A stretch of DNA of 11,575 bases from Acidimicrobiaceae bacterium. Its GTDB lineage: Bacteria; Actinomycetota; Acidimicrobiia; Acidimicrobiales; Ilumatobacteraceae. A program made the position numbers and the translations under genes. The first letter of the stretch is position 1. Each line of letters starts with the position of its first letter. The stretch is taken from contig CANKVI010000024.1 of assembly GCA_947487095.1 (NCBI GenBank), forward strand, positions 1-11,575, in the 5' to 3' direction. The notes under the pieces were generated by a model. That model did no database searches. It saw only the letters and a program-made list of their open reading frames with translations, and had not been told where the DNA came from. Below are positions 1 to 8,101 of the stretch, piece after piece.

Positions 1-572
1 CGCGTTTCGTCTGCTTCAACGACTGCGTCTGGGCTGGTTGCACGATGCATATCTGAATGTGTGGCTGTTGCCGTGTTGTCGGCAACAACGTGATCAAGTG
101 GACCAACGGAACCAGCTGCAATGTCGGACAGCCATTTTTGAAAATCGGCATCGGAGATTTCTAACTTTGCCGCAATTTCTTCTTCAGACGGAGAGCGACC
201 GAGTTCATGTTCAAGAGTTGACATCGCTTGCTCCACCGAACGCGACTTAGACCGCACGCTGCGCGGAACCCAGTCGAGTGCGCGCAGACTGTCGAGAATG
301 GCGCCACGAATGCGCGGAATCGCATACGTCTCAAACTTTGCTCCTTGCGTTGGGTCATAGCGATCAATCGCATTCATCAGTCCAAACACGCCAGCGGAAA
401 CTAAATCCCCAGTGTCCACACGCTTCGGCAAACCTGCTGCGAGTCGACCCGCAACGAACTTAATCAGTGATGCGTAGTGAACGACTAACCATTCACGCGC
501 AATCGGGTCTTTGCCGTCGTGCCATTGCTGCCAAGCATCTTCAATAGTTAGGCGAACGGGCAGAGCATTCAT
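1..572 (-). CDS. whiG: WhiG/FliA-family RNA polymerase sigma factor (3' end cut by window)
   Basis: Alternative sigma-70 family factor that directs RNA polymerase to a dedicated promoter set; WhiG controls sporulation in Streptomyces and its relative FliA controls motility genes. The first 190 residues are visible. Region 2 covers about residues 30-105, with the core-binding/-10 segment DLVSAGVFGLMNAIDRYDP (56-74) and the family hallmark DWVPRSVR (100-107). Region 3 follows (about 108-155), with LGRSPSEEEIAAKLEIS (124-140). Region 4 (-35 recognition) lies beyond the edge. The ATG at 572-570 is the only sensible start because an in-frame TAA, the stop of the upstream recombinase gene, lies 9 bases before it; no strong Shine-Dalgarno is visible, so translational coupling is likely. 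Whether it governs sporulation, motility or something else cannot be told from here. Family call is firm; the WhiG name rests on the hallmark and on context. Confidence 0.88.
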   Translation of the reverse strand, partial: MNALPVRLTIEDAWQQWHDGKDPIAREWLVVHYASLIKFVAGRLAAGLPKRVDTGDLVSAGVFGLMNAIDRYDPTQGAKFETYAIPRIRGAILDSLRALDWVPRSVRSKSRSVEQAMSTLEHELGRSPSEEEIAAKLEISDADFQKWLSDIAAGSVGPLDHVVADNTATATHSDMHRATSPDAVVEADET

Positions 573-581
573 GCCCTGTAA

Positions 582-1460
582 TTATGCCCTCGGATGAGAT
601 ACCCCGTAGGCAGACTTCAGCCGTTCTTTGCTCACATGCGTATATCGCTGAGTGGTTGCCACGTCGCTATGCCCCAACAATTCTTGGACCGCCCGCAAGT
701 CAGCCCCGTTATCGAGCAAATGTGTCGCAAACGTGTGACGCAATGCGTGAGGATGCGTTGGCGCAAGTGAACGCGCATCGATGATTCGACGCACATCTCG
801 CGTGCCAAGTCGACCACCGCGACCATTAACAAATAGCGCCACCTCGGTTTTGTCTGCCGACACTTCTGAACGAAGCAACGACCATGCCGTCAGTGCAACA
901 AGTGAAGGCTCACTCACGGGAACTCGGCGCTGCTTGTTGCCCTTACCCATAACGATGACTGCTTGCTGTTTCACATTCACGCTGTCTACATCGAGCGAAC
1001 ACAATTCGCTCACGCGCAACCCACTTCCGTACAGCAATTCAATAATTGCGGTATCGCGAGCTTTCTTCCAGTCTGGGTCTTCATCGTTTGCAGCGTGCAG
1101 CAAAGCATTCAACTGTTCATTCGTGAGCACCTTCGGAAGGCGGCCCGTGTCGGTAGGCGTTCGCACGCCAGCCGTTGGGTCAACTTCAATTTTGTGATCA
1201 CGTACCAACCACGCAAAATACTTGCGCAGCGCAGCAACTTTTCGACCAACACTGCGCTTTGCCATTTTCATCGTGGTCAGAAACCCGATGTATTGCCGCA
1301 CCACATCTTTGGTGACCTTGCGGGGGTCGTCTATGGATTGGCGCTCCACCCAATTTGCGAATTGTGAGATGTCGCTTACGTATGCCGAAACGGTGTTTGC
1401 AGAAGCTGCAGTAAGTGACGTGGCGAAGTCGTCAATCTCCCAAGCGGTGGCTGCCTCCAT
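582..1460 (-). CDS. xerC: Tyrosine recombinase XerC-type
   Basis: Site-specific tyrosine recombinase, probably resolving chromosome dimers at a dif site with or without a XerD partner. From the ATG at 1460 it is 292 residues, normal for Xer proteins. An N-terminal core-binding SAM-like domain (about 8-90) precedes the catalytic domain, in which the full set is visible: R149 (GSGLRVSEL), K173 (GKGNK), H238 and R241 (HALRH), H264 (LLGHS) and nucleophile Y273 (QRYTHV). The start is uncertain: GTG at 1469, behind GCGGGG, is equally possible, and the frame stays open to 1517. Both nearer starts lie inside the end of dprA (29 or 38 bases of overlap), implying coupled translation; whiG starts 9 bases after its stop. 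The compact size and the comM-dprA-xerC-whiG context argue for a housekeeping Xer rather than a phage or island integrase. Confidence 0.9.
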   Translation of the reverse strand: MEAATAWEIDDFATSLTAASANTVSAYVSDISQFANWVERQSIDDPRKVTKDVVRQYIGFLTTMKMAKRSVGRKVAALRKYFAWLVRDHKIEVDPTAGVRTPTDTGRLPKVLTNEQLNALLHAANDEDPDWKKARDTAIIELLYGSGLRVSELCSLDVDSVNVKQQAVIVMGKGNKQRRVPVSEPSLVALTAWSLLRSEVSADKTEVALFVNGRGGRLGTRDVRRIIDARSLAPTHPHALRHTFATHLLDNGADLRAVQELLGHSDVATTQRYTHVSKERLKSAYGVSHPRA

Positions 1461-2556
1461 GATTTCCACCGTACCCCGCTGGTGTTTGCGCACCGAGCAC
1501 CTCCCACCAACCGCCATTGTTCACTACCCAACCCATTGACTCCATGCGCCCTAAGGCAAAAGCAATGTCGACAACGTCGCGTCGCGTACGCAGCACCAGC
1601 TGATCAAGCGTGAGCGCGTCGCCAGCCATTGCGCACGCAAGTGCTGCGTCGTCTGGCAATAGCGAAGTGCGATCGTCGAACAGCGGAGGGTGCACTCGGC
1701 GTGTGTCGAGCCCCAGTGCAACCAGCACATCGTCTACAGACACCACCGGTGCACACCCCTGCTGCAATAACAAATTTGTTCCGGCCGACGAAGTGTTGCG
1801 GGGCGAACCCGGTACAGCCATCACGGTGATATCGCGTTTCTGTGCTTCTTCAACCGTGATCATGGACCCACCAGTTGCACGCGACTCCACGACAACAACT
1901 ACTTCCGACAACGCGGCAAGCACTCGATTGCGCAGAGGGAAACGATACGGCTCTGGTGACGTTCCGGGTGGCGACTCGCTGAGCAACAAACCATGTTCAG
2001 AAATGAAATTCCACAATTCGATGTTTTCTTTTGGATACACCACGTCGAGACCAGATGCCACAACCCCAATGGGAATGCCCAAGCGCGAACGGTCGGTTGA
2101 TCGCGAGTATGCAACTGACACTCCTTTGTGCGCCCACGCATCAATCCCTCTGGCAAGCCCAGACACGGTTGCAATTCCCTGTTCAGCAAGGTCGAACGAA
2201 ATATGCGACGCCATGTATCGGCCTGCTGCGGTTGCTGAACGCGTGCCCACAATTCCTACACGTCGTTGGTCAAGCGCGCCAAGGTTGCCGCGAAAAAACA
2301 ACACCGGGCTGCGCGTTGGATCGTGTTGCAACATGCACGGAAAATCTGGCGCGCCAACATGAGTTACTGACATTGCCGTGAGTTCAAGTCGCTGTGCCAT
2401 GCGCTCACATTCCTGCAACGTAGGTTGATTACTGCCAAGCGTGAGCGCAACTTCGCTGGGGGTTTGCTGAGCCAACAGTTGCGACAACTTGCGACTTGTC
2501 AGAGTTGGTTTAGTTGCCAGCACTGCGGCAACGACTCGCTCGTCATCCAGAGACAT
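1432..2556 (-). CDS. dprA: DNA processing protein DprA (Smf)
   Basis: Cytoplasmic single-stranded-DNA-binding protein that protects incoming transforming DNA and loads RecA on it. 374 residues from the ATG at 2556. An N-terminal helical region (1-90) precedes a Rossmann-like core with GIVGTRSATAAGR (101-113), SGLARGIDAWAHKG (132-145), ASGLDVVYPKEN (167-178), SESPPGTSPEP (193-203) with FPLRNRVLAALS (206-217), the GGSMIT segment (229-234) and AVPG with GTN (247-261). A C-terminal winged-helix-like segment follows (about 298-352). The linker after the GID motif, SVAYSRSTDRSRLG (147-160), is longer than usual. The ATG overlaps the comM stop by one base (TGATG), which marks the start and implies translational coupling; an upstream in-frame start at 2646 would bury 90 bases in comM and adds nothing conserved. 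DprA is also widespread in species without known competence, so its presence alone does not prove transformability. Confidence 0.94.
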   Translation of the reverse strand: MSLDDERVVAAVLATKPTLTSRKLSQLLAQQTPSEVALTLGSNQPTLQECERMAQRLELTAMSVTHVGAPDFPCMLQHDPTRSPVLFFRGNLGALDQRRVGIVGTRSATAAGRYMASHISFDLAEQGIATVSGLARGIDAWAHKGVSVAYSRSTDRSRLGIPIGVVASGLDVVYPKENIELWNFISEHGLLLSESPPGTSPEPYRFPLRNRVLAALSEVVVVVESRATGGSMITVEEAQKRDITVMAVPGSPRNTSSAGTNLLLQQGCAPVVSVDDVLVALGLDTRRVHPPLFDDRTSLLPDDAALACAMAGDALTLDQLVLRTRRDVVDIAFALGRMESMGWVVNNGGWWEVLGAQTPAGYGGNHGGSHRLGD

Positions 2557-4085
2557 CACGCTTGCACCACCTTGTCTCCGGAGAACTGTGGCTGCACCCC
2601 AACGCGAAGCGCGAGCGCTACTGCAACGTGCACTTCGTCTACGCATTCGGACTGATCACGCAAGTCAGAAACGGTGCGCGCAACGCGTCGAATGCGGTGA
2701 TAGCCGCGACCAGACAGTCGGCCACGCTCTACGTGATGACGCAACAACGAGGCTGCTGCTGGAGATAGTGGAGCGCACTTCTCTAGCGCATCGGCTGAGA
2801 GCGCCGAATTAAGGCAGCCGTTTCTGCTGATTGCAAGTTCGCGGGCAGTTGCAACTCGCAACGCAATGTCTTTGCTCGATTCAGCAGGTTTAGCTGCAAG
2901 CAGTTCATCAACGTGTGGACGCGTGACCGCAACACGCAAGTCGAATCGGTCAAGCAATGGGCCCGAGAATCGGCGCAGATATTTCTGCTTTGCGCGATCG
3001 TCGCAAACACATAAACCAGGAGTGCCTTCGCCACACGGGCAAGGGTTCGTTGCTGCGACTAACAAAAACTTTGCCGGCAACTGCACGGAAGACTTTGCAC
3101 GAGCAACGCGAACAACTCCTTCCTCTAACGGTTGGCGCAACGCATCGAGAACACTTGGCGCAAACTCGCCGAGTTCGTCGAGAAACAGCACACCATTGGT
3201 TGCCAGAGATATTTCACCTGGGCGAAGCGATGAAGTTCCGCCACCCACCATGGCAACGAGTGACGTGGAGTGATGCGGTGCTCGCAATGGTGGCCTACTT
3301 ACCAACCCATTTGCAGGTAGCGCAATATGTGCAGCCGAGTGAACAATGGTGGTGACTACAGCGTCTTGTGTGGCCAAGTTTGGCAAGATTCCAACAAGCC
3401 GTTGCGCGAGCATGGACTTACCTGCACCCGGCGGCCCAACGAGCAGCATGTGGTGCGCACCTGCTGCAGCAATTTCGCAAGCATGGCGTGCAGCACTTTG
3501 CCCGCGCACATCTGCCATATCGGCGATGTTGTGTTGCACCAGCTCAACACAGTTGTCCGCAGGTTGTTGCCACTGTTCTTCTTGACGAATGCAACGAACC
3601 AACTCGGCAAGGTTGGATACCGAACGAATTGCACGACGTGAAGCAACAAGAGCCTCGCGTTCGGCAATACGCGGCACCACCACAACTCGATCGTCTAGCG
3701 ATGCTACAAGTGGAACAACACCAGGAACACTGCGCAACGACCCGTCGAGTCCAAGTTCGCCGACGAATGCAAACTCTGCAACCGAATCTGCAGTGAGAAC
3801 TTCCTGTACCACCAGTAGACCTATTGCAATTGCCACGTCTAAGCCGGCACCACCCTTGCGTTCGTTGGCACCATTTGCCAGATTGACGGTGATGCGCTTG
3901 TTCGGCCACGGCAAATCGCATGACAACAAGGCGGCCCGCACCCTGTCGCGTGATTCGCGGCATGCTTCATCGGGTTGTCCAACAATGGTGAACCCCGGCA
4001 ATCCCATTCCTAAATGAATTTCGATATCTACGGGGGCACCCTGCACTCCGAGCAACGTTGCAGAACGAATAGATACAAAAGACAT
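2556..4085 (-). CDS. comM: ComM/YifB family Mg-chelatase-like AAA+ ATPase
   Basis: Hexameric AAA+ helicase of the YifB/ComM family; in naturally competent bacteria ComM drives branch migration during integration of transforming DNA. 509 residues, the usual full length. The N-terminal ChlI/Lon-like domain starts SFVSIRSATLLGVQG and runs to about 165, with GLPGFTIVGQPD (28-39) and NLANGANERKGGAGLD (68-83). The AAA+ core has Walker A GPPGAGKS (217-224), Walker B VLFLDE (299-304), a sensor-type AATNPCPCG (344-352) with a cysteine cluster C349, C351, C359 and C361 that may hold a metal, and LLDRFDLRV (377-385). The C-terminal Mg-chelatase domain has LSGRGYHRIRRVARTVSDL near its end. It heads the unit leading into dprA. 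The rnhB and yraN genes that often precede it are absent; an 85-base divergent spacer separates it from a lipoprotein gene. Confidence 0.95.
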   Translation of the reverse strand: MSFVSIRSATLLGVQGAPVDIEIHLGMGLPGFTIVGQPDEACRESRDRVRAALLSCDLPWPNKRITVNLANGANERKGGAGLDVAIAIGLLVVQEVLTADSVAEFAFVGELGLDGSLRSVPGVVPLVASLDDRVVVVPRIAEREALVASRRAIRSVSNLAELVRCIRQEEQWQQPADNCVELVQHNIADMADVRGQSAARHACEIAAAGAHHMLLVGPPGAGKSMLAQRLVGILPNLATQDAVVTTIVHSAAHIALPANGLVSRPPLRAPHHSTSLVAMVGGGTSSLRPGEISLATNGVLFLDELGEFAPSVLDALRQPLEEGVVRVARAKSSVQLPAKFLLVAATNPCPCGEGTPGLCVCDDRAKQKYLRRFSGPLLDRFDLRVAVTRPHVDELLAAKPAESSKDIALRVATARELAISRNGCLNSALSADALEKCAPLSPAAASLLRHHVERGRLSGRGYHRIRRVARTVSDLRDQSECVDEVHVAVALALRVGVQPQFSGDKVVQA

Positions 4086-4170
4086 ATCTCAAGGTGTGCC
4101 TGTGATTGCGCTTTCGGAAGCACATTTCAAGTGCCACCATCTCTGCGCCTAATCCTGTGAGAATGTTCGT

Positions 4171-4560
4171 GTGCGTCGCCTCATTCCACTGCTTTTCCTT
4201 GGACTCTTTGCGGTCACTGCGTGTGCCGAGACTCCACGCACAGGAACGAACTTCTGCCGTCAACTAGCAAAAGAATTGCCCGGAATAGCTGTGATGCCTG
4301 CAACTGTTGAAGAGGTGAACGCGGCGGTCGGTCATTTCACCAGACTGCAAAAAGTTGCGCCACTCGAAGTACAACAAGACTGGGATGCGCTAACCGAACT
4401 CATGATTGCCGCATCGAAGGTCAAAGCCGACGATGCAGAGAGCGTGCAACAAGTTGCCGACTTGGCTTACGCAACAGAGGCGAATGCAAACACCGCATCA
4501 GAATGGGTGAAGGCTACGTGTGGCGTTGATATTTCACTTGGCGTTCAAGTAACGCCGTAA
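4171..4560 (+). CDS. Small predicted lipoprotein, family not recognised
   Basis: I do not recognise this 129-residue protein. It begins with a short basic, hydrophobic signal (MRRLIPLLFLGLFAVTAC) whose VTAC tail fits a lipobox, so cleavage and lipidation at C18 are likely and would anchor it on the outer face of the membrane. The mature part is small and mostly helical-looking (EEVNAAVGHFTRL, SVQQVADLAYATEANANTA), with two further cysteines, C29 and C117, that could form a disulfide outside the cell. The GTG at 4171 is the only start giving a complete signal peptide; the ATG at 4163 is in another frame. No clear Shine-Dalgarno is present; an extended -10-like TGTGAGAAT ends at 4164, so the mRNA might be leaderless, but this is weak. 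It diverges from comM and ends 5 bases from the end of convergent clpP, with no terminator hairpin between. Confidence 0.8.
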   Translation: MRRLIPLLFLGLFAVTACAETPRTGTNFCRQLAKELPGIAVMPATVEEVNAAVGHFTRLQKVAPLEVQQDWDALTELMIAASKVKADDAESVQQVADLAYATEANANTASEWVKATCGVDISLGVQVTP

Positions 4561-4565
4561 TTCAC

Positions 4566-5174
4566 TCAGCGAATTTCGCCGCGCTTCACAATTACTTTGT
4601 CGACAAGACCGTATTCTTTTGCCTGATCTGGTGTGAACCAACGATCGCGCTCTGAGTCTTGCTGAATCTGTTCGATCTTTTGCCCAGAGTGGAAGGCGAT
4701 GAGTTCGGCCATGCGCTTCTTGGTGTATTGCAACTGCTCCGCCTGAATTGCGATATCTGAAGCCTGACCACGGAGACCAGCAAGTGGCTGGTGCATCATG
4801 ATGCGCGCGTTTGGCAATGTGTATCGCTTGCCTGCTGTTCCGGCAGTGAGCAAGAACTGACCCATTGAAGCTGCGAGACCCAAGCACACTGTTGCCACAT
4901 CGCAACTGATGAATTGCATGGTGTCGTAAATTGCCATACCTGCGGTTACCGAACCACCAGGGCTGTTGATGTACAACCACACATCGGCTTTTGGATCTTC
5001 GCCCTCAAGGAACAACAATTGTGCACAAATTTGGTTAGCAACATCGTCGTTCACATCGCTGCCCAACATGATGACTCGGCTCTTCAACAAGCGAAGAAAA
5101 ATGTTGCTTTGCGAATCTGGTCCGCCGTCTTGTGCAAATGGCGTGTTTGGCAAGTGAAGTGGGCTGTTACTCAT
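4566..5174 (-). CDS. clpP: ATP-dependent Clp protease proteolytic subunit
   Basis: Serine peptidase that forms the tetradecameric barrel degrading proteins fed by ClpX or ClpC. 202 residues with the complete triad: S103 in GLAASMGQFLL, H128 in MMHQPL and D177 in SERDRWF. Spacing between the three equals that of E. coli ClpP (97/122/171). The oxyanion/substrate strand INSPGGSVTAGMAIYDTMQ (69-87) is intact. A short N-terminal stretch before about residue 22 may be a propeptide or the axial loop. Actinobacteria commonly encode a clpP1-clpP2 pair beside clpX; here a single copy stands alone, after a threonine-synthase-like gene (21-base gap) and facing a lipoprotein gene, so a partner subunit would have to be elsewhere. 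A TAGTCT -10 box in the gap, 7 bases before the ATG, suggests its own leaderless transcript. Confidence 0.96.
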   Translation of the reverse strand: MSNSPLHLPNTPFAQDGGPDSQSNIFLRLLKSRVIMLGSDVNDDVANQICAQLLFLEGEDPKADVWLYINSPGGSVTAGMAIYDTMQFISCDVATVCLGLAASMGQFLLTAGTAGKRYTLPNARIMMHQPLAGLRGQASDIAIQAEQLQYTKKRMAELIAFHSGQKIEQIQQDSERDRWFTPDQAKEYGLVDKVIVKRGEIR

Positions 5175-5181
5175 GGCGATC

Positions 5182-5187
5182 AGACTA
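5182..5187 (-). promoter_or_regulatory. Candidate -10 box (TAGTCT) for leaderless clpP mRNA
   Basis: On the minus strand TAGTCT fits the actinobacterial TAnnnT -10 consensus and ends 7 bases before the clpP ATG at 5174, so transcription would begin at or next to the start codon. The rest of the 21-base gap holds no Shine-Dalgarno close to the ATG, which fits a leaderless mRNA. The same hexamer stands 6 bases before the GTG of the transporter gene at 11440. No convincing -35 box is seen. Confidence 0.45.
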
Positions 5188-5195
5188 CTACCCCA

Positions 5196-6530
5196 CTATT
5201 GCGCGGTAGGGAGTGGCATGAAGTGACGCCGAACACCGCTAAACACCACAACAACCCGTTCATCATTCGCGATTTCGCCACGAATAGCGAGTAGACCAGC
5301 CAGCCCAGCCGTACCTGTAGGGCTCACATCAATTGAAGTCACTTTGTGTGCAAGTGCATATGCATTAACAACGTGCTGCTCGGTGGCAACAACTGGAGAA
5401 CCACCGCTATCTGCCATCGCATTACAGACACCAACCCAGTCGTATGTTTCATCATCCAAAATTCCATCGGCGAGTGACGACTGCACGTTTTCCCACGCCC
5501 ACATACATTCAGACCAACGCGGTCCCGCGTTCTTTCCGCCGCCACTTGCAACCGCGTGTTGCCAAGCGCGAGCAAGTGGCGCACAGCCTGCAGTTTGCAC
5601 TGCATGCAACTTTGGTCGAAGACCTCCTGCGTACAGACCAGCAGTTCCACATGCAGCAAAAGCACCACCACCAACTTGTATAAACACCCTGTCGAGCGGT
5701 GGTCCACTGACACGTTCCATGCTGTCGGCCATTTCCCAACCAATAGTGCGACCACCATCAAGACACCATGCATTTTCCGTACCTTGAACACCAAATGGAA
5801 TTGCACCTCGGGCAACCGATTCACGGAAGCGATGCACACACGGATCTCCCGGTGAGTCGTTTGGCAATCGTGGGCAGCGCACAATGTTCGCGCCAACTGA
5901 AAGCAACAAGTCGGTGAGTTCTGCTGCAGCGTTTTCAGGAACAAACACTTCAATTGGCCACTGCATTGCTTTCGCCAATGTGGAAGCAGCAAATGCTGCG
6001 TTGCCACACGACGCAATGGCAAGAGGTGGACGAGCGTCTGGCGTCGACCACGGCGCAGTTCCCGTTTCTTCCGCCGCAAGCAAATGCAACATTTCAGTGA
6101 ACAGATGTCGCGACTTATGTGAACCAGCAACACCGTGTGTTTCGTCTTTCACCCACACTCCACCACCAGCGCTGAACCCAAGCGCATCGGACAGTGCGTC
6201 ATGACGCGCAAAAGGAGTGAATCGAAACCCTGTTCCGGCAACACGTTGTACAGCAGAATCGGCCTCACGTATTAGAGAGACACGTGCGTCATCAGTCATG
6301 CCAATCGCTTCCGCGAATGCGTCCCAGGCCAAATACTTTCGAAATGCGATGTATGGGTTTTCATCGCCAGTACTGCGAAGAGGCGCAATTGGTTGCTCTA
6401 TCTGCAGCACATGGTGAGTGTCATGCTCGTTCGAGTTTGGGCAACGCCATGACAGCGGGGTGCCAATTGCAACTCGTTCTCCGCACACAGCACACTTCCA
6501 CCCAACTTGCGATTGCGTGAGCAAGGACAT
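5196..6530 (-). CDS. Threonine-synthase-like PLP-dependent enzyme (fold type II)
   Basis: PLP-dependent lyase/synthase of the threonine synthase / threonine dehydratase superfamily, 444 residues. It opens with a cysteine cluster, C13-x2-C16 and C30, followed by H36, H39 and H40, resembling the zinc-ribbon start of some threonine synthases but lacking the usual second CxxC. PLP lysine is K139 in GVAGSHKSRHLF; an SCGNAAFAAS loop (174-183) would bind substrate and VGGGAFAACG (287-296) the cofactor phosphate. SPTGTAGLAG (403-412) is the conserved C-terminal part of the site. It starts 6 bases after the stop of the CysK-like gene, so the two are surely co-transcribed and probably act on linked substrates. 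True ThrC (O-phosphohomoserine to threonine) is one option, but the lack of hom or thrB neighbours and the odd pairing leave the substrate open; diaminopropionate- or dehydratase-type chemistry is also possible. Confidence 0.82.
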   Translation of the reverse strand: MSLLTQSQVGWKCAVCGERVAIGTPLSWRCPNSNEHDTHHVLQIEQPIAPLRSTGDENPYIAFRKYLAWDAFAEAIGMTDDARVSLIREADSAVQRVAGTGFRFTPFARHDALSDALGFSAGGGVWVKDETHGVAGSHKSRHLFTEMLHLLAAEETGTAPWSTPDARPPLAIASCGNAAFAASTLAKAMQWPIEVFVPENAAAELTDLLLSVGANIVRCPRLPNDSPGDPCVHRFRESVARGAIPFGVQGTENAWCLDGGRTIGWEMADSMERVSGPPLDRVFIQVGGGAFAACGTAGLYAGGLRPKLHAVQTAGCAPLARAWQHAVASGGGKNAGPRWSECMWAWENVQSSLADGILDDETYDWVGVCNAMADSGGSPVVATEQHVVNAYALAHKVTSIDVSPTGTAGLAGLLAIRGEIANDERVVVVFSGVRRHFMPLPTAQ

Positions 6531-6536
6531 TGCTGG

Positions 6537-8066
6537 TTATTTCGTAGCTGCGACGCGTGCGTTGAATTCGGTAATCATGGCGTCCCACGTTGGAACGTGG
6601 CTGCGCAAGTTCTGCCAGAACGACTGCGAACGACGTGCTTCAAACACCGAAAGTGGGGTTCCCTGCTGCTCAACCCATGTGTAATAGCCAAGGTTGAAAA
6701 TGCGGTTGCGGTCGCGCTCAGTGCAATCAATCATCGAGTCGGTCTGCACCGTTGCCAAATGCTCTGCAAACACCTCGGCTGCATCGACTTGCGTGAAATT
6801 GTCGTTAAAGCGCTTCTTCATGGTCTTCACTCGCTCGCTCGGGTAGAGATCTGCGCCGTCTGTAGCAATAGTGATGAGCACATCGTCTGCACCAAGGCCA
6901 AGCAGTTTTGCTGTTTTTATGGCGGCAATGGTGTTGCAGATCGCTGAGAAACCAAAGTGTGGCAAGGTGTCGACAATTTCTTGTGGAATGTGCTTGCGTT
7001 GCACCAGGTAGTCACGCCCAGCAGAAGTGTTGAACAACACATCGAGTTCATCGGTTACGCGATCGGAAACCGCAGCGATGACGTCGGTATTCATCACGTT
7101 ATGAATAAGTGGAATGTGCTTGTCGCCGATGCCTTGAATGTTGTGCTCGCCGAAACCGTTCTCGAGCATGGTTGGGCACTCAAGCGCTTCAACAGCAACG
7201 ATCTTTGTTCCATACTTAGCTTTCAAATGGTCGCCCGCACCAATGGTCCCTGCAGAACCAGTTGCGCTGGTGAATGCGGCAAGTCGCAGGTTTGGTCGGT
7301 TCAAGCCTTTGGCAACATGTTCGTACACCGCTGAAAGCGCAGTGCCCGTTACTTCGTAGTGACCGAGGTAGTTTCCAAATTCGCAAAACTGATTGAATAT
7401 GAAATTCTTCGGATCTTTTTGCATTTCATTGCACGCATCGTAAATTTCCTTCACGTTGCTTTCGGTACCCGGCGTGCGAATGATGTCGGTTGGGTCGCTC
7501 GTCCAACGATCGAGCCAGTCGAAACGCTCTTGCGACATACCTGCTGGCAACACGGCAACTCCACGTGCGCCCATGATCTTGCTGATTGCAACGCCACCAC
7601 GCGCATAGTTGCCGGTAGATGGCCACACTGCTCGCTGAGTTGACGGATTGAACTGACCGGTAATGACGCGCGGTGCCAAACATGAATAAGCCGCCAACAC
7701 CTTGTGTGCTGTGATCATTGGGAAACGATCACCAAACATCACCACGATCGGACTGTCGACACCTGTCAACGATTTCGGCAACACCACATGATCGGGAACA
7801 CTCACGCGATTTCCCGCCATGTCGTTAAACCAATGCACACGGAATAGGTTGCGCGAATCTGGCGAATTCTTGTCGGCACCAGCAGCAATGTCGGTCGGAA
7901 TGAGCGATGGGTTCGCCAACTGGGAGAACGTTGGCAACACCACATTGTTGGCGGCACATTTGCGAATACTTTCCGCCAAAGCCCCTTCATCCACGATGGT
8001 GTCAGCCAAGCCAAGTTGGCTAGCGAGGGCGTCTAGATCTTGGGAGGAAGTCATTGTTGAGGTCAC
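6537..8066 (-). CDS. CysK-like PLP-dependent enzyme with long N- and C-terminal extensions
   Basis: Fold-type II PLP enzyme of the cysteine synthase / cystathionine beta-synthase superfamily; exact substrate not recognised. The core shows PLP lysine K122 in [10 protein letters not shown], the substrate loop [14 protein letters not shown] (149-162), the phosphate-binding [17 protein letters not shown] (266-282) and the CysK-like [12 protein letters not shown] (308-319). It is 509 residues, against about 310 for CysK: roughly 100 residues precede the usual core and a tail of about 90 follows [12 protein letters not shown] (401-412). The extra regions contain no recognisable domain such as CBS or ACT. 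Start choice: GTG at 8066 (used here) or ATG at 8054; neither has a Shine-Dalgarno. It heads the unit continuing into the threonine-synthase-like gene and diverges from a tRNA. Free-standing PLP 'subunit beta' proteins of this length are annotated in other actinobacteria, as I recall, without proven activity. Confidence 0.8.
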   Translation of the reverse strand: MTSTMTSSQDLDALASQLGLADTIVDEGALAESIRKCAANNVVLPTFSQLANPSLIPTDIAAGADKNSPDSRNLFRVHWFNDMAGNRVSVPDHVVLPKSLTGVDSPIVVMFGDRFPMITAHKVLAAYSCLAPRVITGQFNPSTQRAVWPSTGNYARGGVAISKIMGARGVAVLPAGMSQERFDWLDRWTSDPTDIIRTPGTESNVKEIYDACNEMQKDPKNFIFNQFCEFGNYLGHYEVTGTALSAVYEHVAKGLNRPNLRLAAFTSATGSAGTIGAGDHLKAKYGTKIVAVEALECPTMLENGFGEHNIQGIGDKHIPLIHNVMNTDVIAAVSDRVTDELDVLFNTSAGRDYLVQRKHIPQEIVDTLPHFGFSAICNTIAAIKTAKLLGLGADDVLITIATDGADLYPSERVKTMKKRFNDNFTQVDAAEVFAEHLATVQTDSMIDCTERDRNRIFNLGYYTWVEQQGTPLSVFEARRSQSFWQNLRSHVPTWDAMITEFNARVAATK

Positions 8067-8101
8067 GCTTTACATTCTGTCAAGAAACGATCCCCCGCCA
8101 C

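Noticed and set aside
582..1460. Tyrosine recombinase as evidence of a prophage or genomic island
   Set aside because: It is a compact Xer-type protein in a housekeeping unit with dprA and whiG, has no excisionase or att-like repeats nearby, and lies about 6.7 kb from the only tRNA.
1610..2362. 250-codon open frame on the plus strand
   Set aside because: Antisense to dprA, Ser/Thr/Pro-rich low-complexity translation without motifs; a shadow of the real gene.
2557..2646. Upstream extension of DprA to the start at 2646
   Set aside because: The added 30 residues overlap comM and are unlike DprA; the TGATG junction at 2556 explains the start.
4107..4124. Small hairpin GCTT-TCGG-AAGC between comM and the lipoprotein gene
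   Set aside because: Only four contiguous pairs, no T-run, and it sits between two divergent starts where a terminator makes no sense.
5339..6133. 264-codon open frame on the minus strand
   Set aside because: It lies in another frame within the threonine-synthase-like gene, whose PLP motifs are unmistakable; the frame's translation has no domain and odd composition.
6585..6600. Inverted repeat with 7-base arms CCACGTT/AACGTGG
   Set aside because: It lies inside the CysK-like coding region (SHVPTWD), has no second copy, and a chance palindrome of this size is not surprising.
8078..8083. Perfect TTGACA -35 box on the minus strand before the CysK-like gene
   Set aside because: No acceptable -10 hexamer lies 16-18 bases downstream, so it was not listed as a promoter.
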